Shown here one piece after another: positions 1 to 7,234 of a stretch of 64,000 nt of DNA. This DNA comes from Dongia sedimenti (GTDB lineage: Bacteria; Pseudomonadota; Alphaproteobacteria; Dongiales; Dongiaceae), in NCBI GenBank assembly GCA_030715195.1, contig JAUYVI010000004.1, positions 520,845 to 584,844 on the forward strand. Direction: 5' to 3'. A program made the position numbers and the translations under genes. The notes under the pieces were generated by a model. That model was not told where the DNA came from and searched no databases. It saw only the letters and a list, made by a program, of their open reading frames with translations. The first letter of the stretch is position 1, and each line of letters opens with the position of its first letter.

Positions 1-216
1 GCCAGTTCGCGCGCCGAAACCCGGCCCGTCAATGCGTTGCGGCGGGGGTTCCAGAACCTGGATCGATCCAACAGAATCGACTGTGACCGGCCGCACAGAG
101 CTTCCGGCACTATCGATTGAACCCATTCACCAGCATCATGCGCGGGCTTGACTCGCGCATCTGTCGCCGGATCCGGCTCCAGATCGCCGGGTCAGGCCCG
201 GCGATGACGATTGATC
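1..216. other. Leading intergenic stretch without a recognisable gene
   Basis: No convincing coding region was found. One plus-strand frame is open from base 1 to a TGA at 118-120, so the tail of an upstream gene cannot be excluded, but its 39 residues are arginine-rich and match nothing I know. The right half is a copy of the two-hairpin repeat listed separately. Confidence 0.4.
137..209. repeat. Two-hairpin intergenic palindromic repeat, copy 1
   Basis: Two adjacent hairpins lie here: ATGCGCG...CGCGCAT at 138-160 and ATCGCCGGG...CCCGGCGAT at 183-205. The second carries the GCCGGGTCA core seen in copies at 40491, 43040 and 54903. It lies just downstream of the amn stop codon, as expected for an intergenic palindromic element. 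Confidence 0.7.
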
Positions 217-1683
217 TTATTGGAACGCCACTTCGGCGAAGCTGCGGAGCTTGCGGCTGTGCAGCTTGTCGAGGCCGAGCGCGCGCAGGCGCTCCATGGT
301 GCGGATGCCGATCTTCAGGTGCTGGCCGACCTGCTGCTTGTAGAAGGCGTCGGCCATGCCGGGCAGCTTGAGCTCGCCGTGCAGCGGCTTGTCGGAGACG
401 CAGAGCAGGGTGCCGTAGGGGACGCGGAAGCGGAACCCGTTGGCGGCGACGGTGGCGCTCTCCATGTCGAGGGCGATGGCCCGGCTCTGGCTGAAGCGCT
501 GCACCGGCTCGCTGTAATCGCGGAGCTCCCAGTTGCGGTTGTCGATGGTGGCGACCGTGCCGGTGCGCATCACGCCCTTCAGGTCCTGGTCCTTCAGGCC
601 CGTGACCTCGCTGACCGCGCGCTCCAGCGCCACCTGGATCTCGGCCAAAGCGGGGATCGGGATCCAGATCGGCAGGTCGGCGTCGAGCACATGGTCGTCC
701 CGCACGTAAGCGTGCGCCAGCACGTAGTCGCCGAGCTTCTGGGTGTTCCGCAAGCCTGCGCAATGGCCGAGCATGATCCAGGCATGGGGTCGCAGCACCG
801 CGACATGGTCGGTGATGGTCTTCGCGTTCGAAGGTCCGATGCCGATGTTCACCATGGTGATGCCGGAGTGATCCGCCCGGGTCAGGTGATAGGCCGGCAT
901 CTGCGGCAGGCGTTGCGCGGACGGTGGGGGTGGGATCTCGCCCGGCCGCGTCACGCGATCGCCCGGCTCGACGAAGCTTTGATACTCGCCGCCGCCGTTG
1001 CGCATCAGCTCCTGGGCATGGCGCACGAACTCGTCGATATAGAATTGGTAGTTGGTGAACAGCACGAAGTTCTGGAAATGCGCGGGCGCCGTCGCCGTGT
1101 AGTGCTTCAGGCGGAACAGTGAATAATCGACCCGGGGCGCCGTGAACAGCGCCAGCGGATGCGGCACGCCCGGCGGAATCACCGCCGTGCCGTTGACGAT
1201 GTTGTCGTCCATCGCGGCGAGGTCGGGCAGATCGAACAGGTTCCGCAGGTTCTGCAGTGAATCCGGCGTCAGCTCGCCCTCGACATGGACGTCGGGAAAG
1301 GCGAAATGCACCGGGATCGGCGTCTCGCTGACCCCGACCTCGACGCCGACCCGGTGGTTGCGGACCAGCTGGCTGATCTGTTCCAGGTAATAGTGGTGGA
1401 AGAGATCGGGCCGCGTCACCGTGGTGGTGAAAGTGCCGGGCCGGTCGACGAAGCCATAGGAGAGCAGGGTGTCGCGCGGGCTGAAGCCGGACACCGTGAT
1501 CGCGACGTAAGGATAGCAGGCCCGCACCGGCCGGGCCGGCGCCTTGCCGCCGACAAAGGCGCGGAACGCATCGCGCAGCCGCGCGGTGTTGGCATCGTAG
1601 ATGTCGTGGAGCCGCTGAACCGCGGCCTCGGCGCTGTCAAACCGTTCCGGCTTGAAGGCTTCTGGAGCAATAGGACGATTCAT
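217..1683 (-). CDS. amn: AMP nucleosidase
   Basis: A 488-residue cytoplasmic enzyme that hydrolyses AMP to adenine and ribose 5-phosphate, so it helps set the adenylate pool. The length matches the bacterial Amn family (about 480 residues). The amino-terminal third is the Amn-specific domain, with the family-like stretch YPYVAITVSGFSPRDTLLSYG. The carboxyl part is a nucleoside-phosphorylase fold, with NIGIGPSNAKTITDH and DMESATVAANGFRFRVPYGT; the conserved acidic residue of that DMESAT motif is present. It starts at an ATG and ends in TAA beside a palindromic repeat. It appears monocistronic, with a TetR-family gene upstream on the same strand. The identification rests on whole-length resemblance and I see nothing unusual in it. 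Confidence 0.93.
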   Translation of the reverse strand: MNRPIAPEAFKPERFDSAEAAVQRLHDIYDANTARLRDAFRAFVGGKAPARPVRACYPYVAITVSGFSPRDTLLSYGFVDRPGTFTTTVTRPDLFHHYYLEQISQLVRNHRVGVEVGVSETPIPVHFAFPDVHVEGELTPDSLQNLRNLFDLPDLAAMDDNIVNGTAVIPPGVPHPLALFTAPRVDYSLFRLKHYTATAPAHFQNFVLFTNYQFYIDEFVRHAQELMRNGGGEYQSFVEPGDRVTRPGEIPPPPSAQRLPQMPAYHLTRADHSGITMVNIGIGPSNAKTITDHVAVLRPHAWIMLGHCAGLRNTQKLGDYVLAHAYVRDDHVLDADLPIWIPIPALAEIQVALERAVSEVTGLKDQDLKGVMRTGTVATIDNRNWELRDYSEPVQRFSQSRAIALDMESATVAANGFRFRVPYGTLLCVSDKPLHGELKLPGMADAFYKQQVGQHLKIGIRTMERLRALGLDKLHSRKLRSFAEVAFQ

Positions 1684-1728
1684 CGCGGGAGTCTTAGCAC
1701 AGCCGGATGCGTCTGCGTAGCGGCGGCT

Positions 1729-2376
1729 TCATGACCGTTTGCGGCCCGTCTTGGCCGGCGCGCCGCAAAGCATATCGACGCCGGCATCGGCCAGGCTCTC
1801 GAGCGCCGCGCGGTCTTCGCCTGCGCGCGCCCGGACCGCGAGGGCGAACATGAGCGAGGCGGCGAGCTTGGCCAGCATGGCGGGGTCCGCCTTGGTGTCG
1901 AGCTCGCCCGCCTTGCGGGCCAGTCGGAAGCGCTCCTCCAGGATCGCATTGAAGAGGGCGAGACTTTCCGCCAGGGCCTGGCGTACCCGCGGATTCCGCA
2001 CCGACTCGGTCGCCGCCGTGCCGATCAACAGGCAGCCCCGCGGCGCGGCCGGATCCGCGCAATAGACCGCGATCGCTGCGCGATAGACTGCGCGCAATCC
2101 ATCGGCCGGTGAGAGTCCAGGGTCGAGCGCGGCACGCATTGCGGCGGCGCTCGCATCGCGATAGTCGGCCAGGGCCCTGAGATAGAGCGCCTCCTTGTCG
2201 CCGAACGCTGCATAGACGCTCGGCCGGCTCATCTCCATGGCGGCGGAAAGCTCGTCCAGCGAGCTCGCGGCGAAGCCGGCCGCCCAGAACACGTCGCGCG
2301 CCCGGGCCAGAGCCGTCTCCGGCTCGAAGCCGCGCGGCCGGCCGCGCGGCCGCGCTTTGTCCTTGGTTTCTGCCAT
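1729..2376 (-). CDS. TetR/AcrR-family transcriptional regulator
   Basis: A 215-residue repressor-type protein. The amino-terminal helix-turn-helix is clear: an arginine/proline-rich leader (RPRGRPRGF), then [42 protein letters not shown]. The carboxyl part is helical, with CLLIGTAATES, as in the YcdC/TetR_C groups that sense small molecules. It is divergent from a glutathione S-transferase gene across about 90 bp, which suggests it controls that gene and its SnoaL-like partner. I place the start at the ATG at 2376; an in-frame ATG at 2394 would add six residues and overlap a 10-bp repeat that looks like part of the operator. The ligand cannot be predicted. Confidence 0.85.
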   Translation of the reverse strand: MAETKDKARPRGRPRGFEPETALARARDVFWAAGFAASSLDELSAAMEMSRPSVYAAFGDKEALYLRALADYRDASAAAMRAALDPGLSPADGLRAVYRAAIAVYCADPAAPRGCLLIGTAATESVRNPRVRQALAESLALFNAILEERFRLARKAGELDTKADPAMLAKLAASLMFALAVRARAGEDRAALESLADAGVDMLCGAPAKTGRKRS

Positions 2377-2388
2377 TTTCTTACCGTT

Positions 2389-2447
2389 TCGCATAATATT
2401 CTTGACTCAGTCCCGGCGTCGTATATTTTGTACCAACTCGCATAATA
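2389..2447. promoter_or_regulatory. Divergent control region with a 10-bp direct repeat
   Basis: The sequence TCGCATAATA occurs at 2389-2398 and again at 2438-2447, between the TetR gene and the GST gene. Both lie in the short AT-rich gap, one near each gene start. TTGACT at 2402-2407 and TATTTT at 2424-2429 form a possible promoter for the GST gene. Binding by the TetR protein is inferred. Confidence 0.45.
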
Positions 2448-2467
2448 AACAAGTCCGGGAGAAGCCG

Positions 2468-3112
2468 ATGAAACTCTACATGCACAGCGCCGCCTGTTCC
2501 CTGTCCCCGCACATCGTGTGTCGCGAGCTCGGCCTCGACATCGAACTGATCGCAGTCGACCGCGCGACCCACCGCACTGCCGACGGCCGCGACTACCTCG
2601 CCATCAATGGCAATGGCTATGTGCCGCTGCTGGAGCTAGAGGATGGCACGCGGCTGATGGAGGGTCCGGCTATCGTGCAGTTCCTGGCCGACCTGAAGCC
2701 GGAAGCCGGACTTGCGCCGCCGGCGGGCACGCTCGATCGAGCCCGCCTCCAGGCCTGGCTCAACTTCGTCAGCACCGAGCTGCACAAGCCGATGGCGATG
2801 CAGTTCTACCCCGAATACGCGGCCTCGCGCGAGGGGTTGCGTGCCCATGTCGTGAAGCGGCTGGCCTGGCTCTCGCAGCAGCTCGCCGGCGACTATCTGT
2901 TGGGCGATCGCTTCTCGGCCGCAGATGCCTATCTCTTCGTCTGCCTGAACTGGACCCAGTTCCTGAAGCTCGATCTCGCGCCCTGGCCCAACATCCTCGC
3001 CCTGATGCGCCGGGTCGCGGCGCGTCCCGCTGTTCGTGCGGCGATCGTCGCCGAGGGCCTGGTCCCCACCGATGCGGACGGCGCCTATTTCACCGTGAAG
3101 GCCGCGCTATGA
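2468..3112 (+). CDS. Glutathione S-transferase, beta-class-like
   Basis: A 214-residue cytoplasmic GST. The thioredoxin-fold half begins MKLYMHSAACSLSPHIV; Cys10 corresponds to the cysteine conserved in bacterial beta-class GSTs. The glutathione-binding stretch NGNGYVPLLELEDG and the following GPAIVQFLAD complete the N-terminal domain, and residues from about 85 on are the helical C-terminal domain with GDRFSAADAYLFV. The start is the ATG preceded by GGGAGAAG. The next gene begins in the ATGA overlap with this stop, so the two are co-translated. The divergent TetR gene is the likely regulator. Function is presumably conjugation or dechlorination of an electrophile; the substrate is unknown. 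Confidence 0.9.
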   Translation: MKLYMHSAACSLSPHIVCRELGLDIELIAVDRATHRTADGRDYLAINGNGYVPLLELEDGTRLMEGPAIVQFLADLKPEAGLAPPAGTLDRARLQAWLNFVSTELHKPMAMQFYPEYAASREGLRAHVVKRLAWLSQQLAGDYLLGDRFSAADAYLFVCLNWTQFLKLDLAPWPNILALMRRVAARPAVRAAIVAEGLVPTDADGAYFTVKAAL

Positions 3113-3471
3113 GGAGAAGCACCGCCGAGATCATGGAGCGCTTCAACGCGGCCTTCCTGAACCACGACCCGGCACTTCTGGAAGACCTGGTCGCGGAGGA
3201 TTGCGTGATCGAGAACACCGTGCCGGCGCCGGACGGCGAACGTTACCAGGGCCGCGCCGCCTGCCTGGGGCTTTGGCGCGGGATCGCCACCGCGGCCGGC
3301 CTGTGGTTCGATGTCGAGGGCGTCGAGGTCTGGCAGGACCGCGCCATCCTCCGCTGGCGCTTACATTGGGGCGAGGGCCCCGCCGAACAGGTGCGCGGCG
3401 TCAACCTGATGCGGGTCCGCGACGGGCTGATCATCGAAGCCCTGGGCTACGTGAAGGGGCCGGGGCAATAG
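3109..3471 (+). CDS. SnoaL-like (NTF2-fold) protein
   Basis: A 120-residue small cytoplasmic protein with the pattern of SnoaL/NTF2-like polyketide-cyclase-fold proteins: ERFNAAFLNHDPALLEDLVAEDC at the start, then alternating strands ending in GVNLMRVRDGLIIEALGYVKG. Family members bind small hydrophobic molecules and act as isomerases, hydrolases or non-catalytic binders. It overlaps the GST stop by four bases and so belongs to the same transcript. That arrangement suggests it acts on the same substrate as the GST, which is an inference. No catalytic assignment is possible. Confidence 0.8.
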   Translation: MRRSTAEIMERFNAAFLNHDPALLEDLVAEDCVIENTVPAPDGERYQGRAACLGLWRGIATAAGLWFDVEGVEVWQDRAILRWRLHWGEGPAEQVRGVNLMRVRDGLIIEALGYVKGPGQ

Positions 3472-3542
3472 ACTGCGCGCTTGGTCGCGACGGCCGTGGC
3501 GTGTTACGGATTGCACACGCGGCCGCGGCGACCGGGAGCTCC

Positions 3543-4193
3543 ATGAGCGCATCTCTTCAGACCTATGTGCTGGCGCTTTCCGCGCTGTTCTCGATCGTCA
3601 ATCCGCTGGGCTCGGCTTTCATCGTCAGCACGGTGATCGCCGGCCGCGCCCATGCCGAGCGCGTGCAGCTGGCCGGCAAGATCGCGTTCTATTCCCTGAT
3701 CGTGATGCTGGTGGCGCTCTGGGGCGGCGCCTATGTGCTGAGCTTCTTCGGCATCAGCCTCTCCGCCTTGCGCATCTCCGGCGGGCTGGTCGTCGCGATC
3801 AACGCCTGGAGCCTGCTGCAGGCGCCGGAGACCACCGAGGCCCGCAAGCAGCAGCAGGCCGCGGAGGCCGAGGGCATCGACGCCGTCGCCTTCTTCCCGC
3901 TGACCATCCCCTTCACCACCGGACCCGGCACGATTGCGGTCGCAATCACCCTCGGTTCCAACCGGCCTTATGCCGGCGAGGAAGCGCTCGGCTTCGTGCT
4001 CGGCGTCTCGGCGGCGGCCCTGACCGTGGCGGCGATCGTCTGGCTGACTTACTCCTTCGCCGACCGGATCGAGGCGATGCTCGGCCGCTCCAAGGCCCAG
4101 GTCGTCTCGCGCCTCGCCGCCTTTCTGCTGCTTTGCGTCGGGACCCAGATCGCCTTGAGCGGCGTCGCCGATTTCGTTCGCAGCCTGCGCTGA
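3543..4193 (+). CDS. MarC family integral membrane protein
   Basis: A 216-residue inner-membrane protein with about six hydrophobic segments. It opens with the typical MarC signature FSIVNPLGSAFIV and has the central FFPLTIPFTTGPGTIAVAI motif, which is the most conserved block of the family. The middle loop (ETTEARKQQQAAEAEG) is polar and probably cytoplasmic. MarC proteins were once linked to multiple antibiotic resistance, but their transport substrate is not established. It starts at an ATG 71 bases after the SnoaL-like gene and could be read from the same transcript. Confidence 0.9.
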   Translation: MSASLQTYVLALSALFSIVNPLGSAFIVSTVIAGRAHAERVQLAGKIAFYSLIVMLVALWGGAYVLSFFGISLSALRISGGLVVAINAWSLLQAPETTEARKQQQAAEAEGIDAVAFFPLTIPFTTGPGTIAVAITLGSNRPYAGEEALGFVLGVSAAALTVAAIVWLTYSFADRIEAMLGRSKAQVVSRLAAFLLLCVGTQIALSGVADFVRSLR

Positions 4194-4293
4194 TTCGGAG
4201 GCCGCGGCCGGTGACGTCCGTCACGCCCGAAGCCCTAGGAGCCGCCCTCCGGAGGTGTTAGCTTCGCCGCGCATTTCAGGGGGGCTCCGCAAC

Positions 4294-4902
4294 ATGATCC
4301 TGGTCGGACAGTACGATTCGCCGTTCGTGCGCCGCGTGGCGATTTCTTTGCGCGTGCTCGGCTTCCGATACGAGCACGACACCCGCTCGGTGTTCGGCGA
4401 TTTCGACTCCATCCGCAAGACCAACCCGACCGGCCGCATTCCAGCGCTGGTCCTGGACGACGGTTCGGTGTTGGTCGATTCCGGCGTCATCCTCGATTAC
4501 CTGGACGAAACGGTAGGCCCGGAACGCGCGCTGATCCCGCGGTCCGGGCTGGCGCGGCGCGAGGTGCTGCACCGCGTGGCGCTGGCTTCCGCCGCCATCG
4601 ACAAGGCGGGTGCCGCCAATTACGAGCGGTTGCTGCGGCCGCCGCAGTATCAGTGGCCGGACTGGATCGCGCGGCTCCAGACCCAGGCGGTCGGTGCCAT
4701 CGCGGCACTCGAGGATCTCGCCTGGCCGGCAGAGGCGCCGCTCGACCAGGCGCAGATCACCACGGTCTGCCTCTTGCGCTATCTGGAACTCCGTTCGCCG
4801 GATCTGGCCCCGCGCGCGCGATTCCCGAGCCTCGCGGCGCTGGCCGCGCGCTGCGAGCAACGCGCGGAATTCCAGGCGACTTATCCGCCCGACGATGCCT
4901 GA
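4294..4902 (+). CDS. Glutathione S-transferase family protein
   Basis: A 202-residue GST-fold protein, distinct from the one at 2468. The N-terminal thioredoxin-like domain opens with QYDSPFVRRVAISLRVLGF, where Ser9 sits at the position used for thiolate activation in many bacterial GSTs. It continues with NPTGRIPALVLDDG and SGVILDYLDE, and the remaining residues are helical. The chosen ATG has AGGGGGGC upstream; a GTG at 4255 would extend it without matching the family. It overlaps the convergent reductase-like gene by 22 bases at the 3' ends. Substrate unknown. Confidence 0.88.
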   Translation: MILVGQYDSPFVRRVAISLRVLGFRYEHDTRSVFGDFDSIRKTNPTGRIPALVLDDGSVLVDSGVILDYLDETVGPERALIPRSGLARREVLHRVALASAAIDKAGAANYERLLRPPQYQWPDWIARLQTQAVGAIAALEDLAWPAEAPLDQAQITTVCLLRYLELRSPDLAPRARFPSLAALAARCEQRAEFQATYPPDDA

Positions 4903-5774
4903 ATGGATTTGCCCGCCGCCTTCTGCGCCTCGAAATCGGCGCGCAGGCCGGCAATCTCATCTGCCGACAGTCCGTCGACATTGCCATAGTCGCGCTTCCA
5001 GCCGGAATCGCCGGTCCAGCGCAACGGCGATTGCAGCACCGTCCGCGGCGCCGTGGCCTGTTCCAACAGATCGAACGCCAGGCCGAGCGTCAGGTCCTGC
5101 GACGCCGGATCGTTCGGCCGGCCCGCCGCATTGCCCAGTGGGAAATCCGAGAACAGGAAGCGCGGCGCGCCCGCCAGCTCCACGATGTCCTTCGCGGCGC
5201 CCATGATCACCGTCGGAAGACCGTTCGCCTCCAAATGCCGCGCGACCAATGTGAGGCTCTGATGGCAGACCGGACAATTCGGCACCAGCACGGCCGCATC
5301 GGCGCTGTCTTCGCGGCAGCGCGCGAGCACTTCGGGTGCGTATTCATCGCGGGTCACCCGCTGACTGCGATGGGTCGGCACGCCGTGGAAACGCGGCGCC
5401 ACGCTTCCGATCCGCGTCGTCCGTCGCAAGGCCGCCCGTGGAAAGAAGCTGCCCTGGTCGGCCGCCATCGTGTGTTTGAAGTCGATCGCGACGTGGTTGA
5501 TGCCGAGCGCCGGTTCCTCCGCCAGGGGCGCCGAATAGACCTCGAGGAACTTCGCCGCCCCGTTATAGGGCGCGCCGGGTTCCTGGTTGCCCTGGCCCGG
5601 CCGCTTCAGCGCAGCCGTGGTGATCAGCGCAATCCGGCAGGCGCCGAGCGGTCTTGCCAGCGGCTGGAACGGCACCGCGGCATGCTCGGCCCAGCGATAG
5701 GGTGCCGGATAGCCCAGGGCGGCGTAATAGTCGCGCGTGCGGTCGATGTAACGGATGGGGGCATCGGCTTCCAT
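4881..5774 (-). CDS. Cysteine homologue of glycine/sarcosine/betaine/D-proline reductase selenoprotein
   Basis: A 297-residue protein resembling the GrdB/PrdB component of clostridial glycine and D-proline reductases. Family-like features are the amino-terminal ALITTAALKRPGQ and a central VPNCPVCHQSLTLVARHLE, where a CxxC pair occupies the place at which the anaerobic enzymes carry selenocysteine. No in-frame TGA is needed, so this is a cysteine form. A later segment (FLFSDFPLGNAAG) agrees with aerobic proteobacterial homologues. No partner subunits (GrdA, GrdC, GrdE) are nearby, so a true Stickland reductase is unlikely. The neighbouring divergent gene encodes a flavin reductase-like protein. 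The reaction in this organism is unknown. Confidence 0.68.
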   Translation of the reverse strand: MEADAPIRYIDRTRDYYAALGYPAPYRWAEHAAVPFQPLARPLGACRIALITTAALKRPGQGNQEPGAPYNGAAKFLEVYSAPLAEEPALGINHVAIDFKHTMAADQGSFFPRAALRRTTRIGSVAPRFHGVPTHRSQRVTRDEYAPEVLARCREDSADAAVLVPNCPVCHQSLTLVARHLEANGLPTVIMGAAKDIVELAGAPRFLFSDFPLGNAAGRPNDPASQDLTLGLAFDLLEQATAPRTVLQSPLRWTGDSGWKRDYGNVDGLSADEIAGLRADFEAQKAAGKSIQASSGG

Positions 5775-5855
5775 GCCTCAGGCTTCCGCAAATCGCCGGC
5801 TTCCGCAAGCCGCTACCGGCGGCTAGTCTCGGCGCAAACACCGAAGGACAGTATC

Positions 5856-6476
5856 TTGCCGGAATACCATAGCTACGAACCGAAGCAGGGCCACGGCCTC
5901 GCCCATGATCCGCTGAACTCCATCGTCGTGCCGCGGCCGATCGGCTGGATCTCGACCCTGGATGGACAGGGCCGCCGCAACCTCGCGCCCTACAGCTTCT
6001 TCAATCTCTATTCCTACAAACCGCCGATCGTCGGCTTCTCCTCGAACGGCTGGAAGGACAGCGTGCGCAACATCGAGGAGACGCGGGAATTCGTCTGGAA
6101 CCTCGCCACCCGCGAGCTCGCCGAAGCGATGAACGAGACCAGTGCGCCCTTGCCGCACGGCACCGACGAGTTCGCGCGCGCCAAGCTCGAAGCTGCACCG
6201 TCGCGTCTGGTCAAGCCTGCGCGGGTCGCGGCGAGCCCGGTCGCCTTCGAATGCAAGCTGACCCAGATGATCCCGCTCAGCAACCTCGCCGGCGAGCCGG
6301 TCAATTCCTGGCTGACTTTGGGCGAGGTGGTCTGCATCCACATCGACAAAAGGCTGATCGTGGACGGCGTCTACGACACGATCCGCGCCCATCCGATCGC
6401 CCGCGGCGGCGGCCCGGCGGATTACTTCGCGGTCGAAGAGAGCGTGCGCTTCCGGATGACGCGCCCCAAAGCCTGA
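5856..6476 (+). CDS. Flavin reductase-like (FMN-binding split barrel) protein
   Basis: A 206-residue protein of the flavin reductase-like/DIM6-NTAB family. The hallmark N-terminal motif is present: DPLNSIVVPRPIGWISTLD, then NLAPYSFFNLYSYKPPIVGFS and the downstream NIEETREFVWNLAT. These proteins bind FMN and either reduce flavin or act as oxygenase partners. The start is taken as TTG at 5856 because GAAGGA lies seven bases upstream and no ATG or GTG fits the family's beginning. It is divergent from the reductase-like gene, with only about 80 bp between, so a functional link is possible but unproven. Confidence 0.85.
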   Translation: MPEYHSYEPKQGHGLAHDPLNSIVVPRPIGWISTLDGQGRRNLAPYSFFNLYSYKPPIVGFSSNGWKDSVRNIEETREFVWNLATRELAEAMNETSAPLPHGTDEFARAKLEAAPSRLVKPARVAASPVAFECKLTQMIPLSNLAGEPVNSWLTLGEVVCIHIDKRLIVDGVYDTIRAHPIARGGGPADYFAVEESVRFRMTRPKA

Positions 6477-6479
6477 GCC

Positions 6480-7133
6480 TCACCCGCCGAGCAGGGCGCG
6501 GATCTCGTCTCGGCCGCAGCGCAACGAGAGCTTCACATATGCTTCGCGTGTGTCGAAGACGTCGTGCTGGCGGTTCTTCTCATCGGCGAAGGCGTTGAGC
6601 ACACGCTGGATCGTGTCGCTCATTCTTGCTTCGAGCGCCTCGGTCGATGCATCGACAGCCTTCCCGACCATTCCCTTTCGCGCCAAGCCGGCGACCGCGG
6701 CTTCGACCCGCGCCTTCACCAGCGGCAGCATCTTGCGCTCGAGATCGACATGCTGCTGCTCGTGTTCTTCGATCTCCTGATTGGCGCAGGTGCCCCGCCG
6801 CAATTCCGAGGCGTAATGCACGACCAAGCCCAGCGTGATCTCGACGGCGACCTTGCTTAAGGTGGCGCAGTACTGCTTGCCGGTCTGCACGATGACGAAG
6901 CCATAGTTGATCTCGGTCTCGTGCGAGGCTTCCGTGAGGCCAAATGCGGACCAGTTCGGCCCCACGCCGCCGACCCGGGCTGCCAATGCGCTGCGGGAGA
7001 GCGACCGGTCGATGCGGAGCGGCGCCTCCCGGACCGCGACCGTGACCGCGGGATCCTCCTCGGCCGTGCAGGCCGCCGCCGGCGCGGCCACCGCCAGCAA
7101 CAGGACGAAAGCGAGGGGGACGGCGTGTCTCAT
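6480..7133 (-). CDS. Secreted DUF922-type putative zinc protease
   Basis: A 217-residue protein with a cleavable-looking signal peptide (hydrophobic core LAFVLLLAVAAPAAA, then CTAEED). The middle contains EIEEHEQQHVDLERKM, an HExxH zinc-protease motif; an arginine-cysteine pair (RRGTCANQ) sits just before it. This layout resembles the DUF922 family of predicted periplasmic metalloproteases. A long helical segment follows, with DTIQRVLNAFADEKNRQHDVFD. It probably acts in the periplasm; the substrate is unknown. Its 3' end lies three bases from the convergent flavin reductase gene. Confidence 0.7.
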   Translation of the reverse strand: MRHAVPLAFVLLLAVAAPAAACTAEEDPAVTVAVREAPLRIDRSLSRSALAARVGGVGPNWSAFGLTEASHETEINYGFVIVQTGKQYCATLSKVAVEITLGLVVHYASELRRGTCANQEIEEHEQQHVDLERKMLPLVKARVEAAVAGLARKGMVGKAVDASTEALEARMSDTIQRVLNAFADEKNRQHDVFDTREAYVKLSLRCGRDEIRALLGG

Positions 7134-7171
7134 GGGTGAATGAATAAAGCGTTTGCGTGGTCTTTTCCGCT

Positions 7172-7222
7172 CACAAAAGAGTTGCGCCCGGCCCGATCGG
7201 AACCTCCGACCGGACCGGGCGC
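7172..7222 (-). terminator. Rho-independent terminator of the flotillin operon
   Basis: On the minus strand GCGCCCGG pairs with CCGGGCGC (7184-7191 with 7215-7222). The hairpin is extended by partly paired inner bases and is followed by a CTCTTTTG run. It lies 12 bases past the yqiK stop codon. Confidence 0.75.
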
Positions 7223-7234
7223 GTTCATGCGTCC

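Noticed and set aside
4653-5855. The open frame continuing upstream of the flavin reductase-like gene
   Set aside because: The upstream part is antisense to the reductase-like gene and unlike any flavin reductase. A TTG start with a good ribosome-binding site at 5856 explains the real gene.
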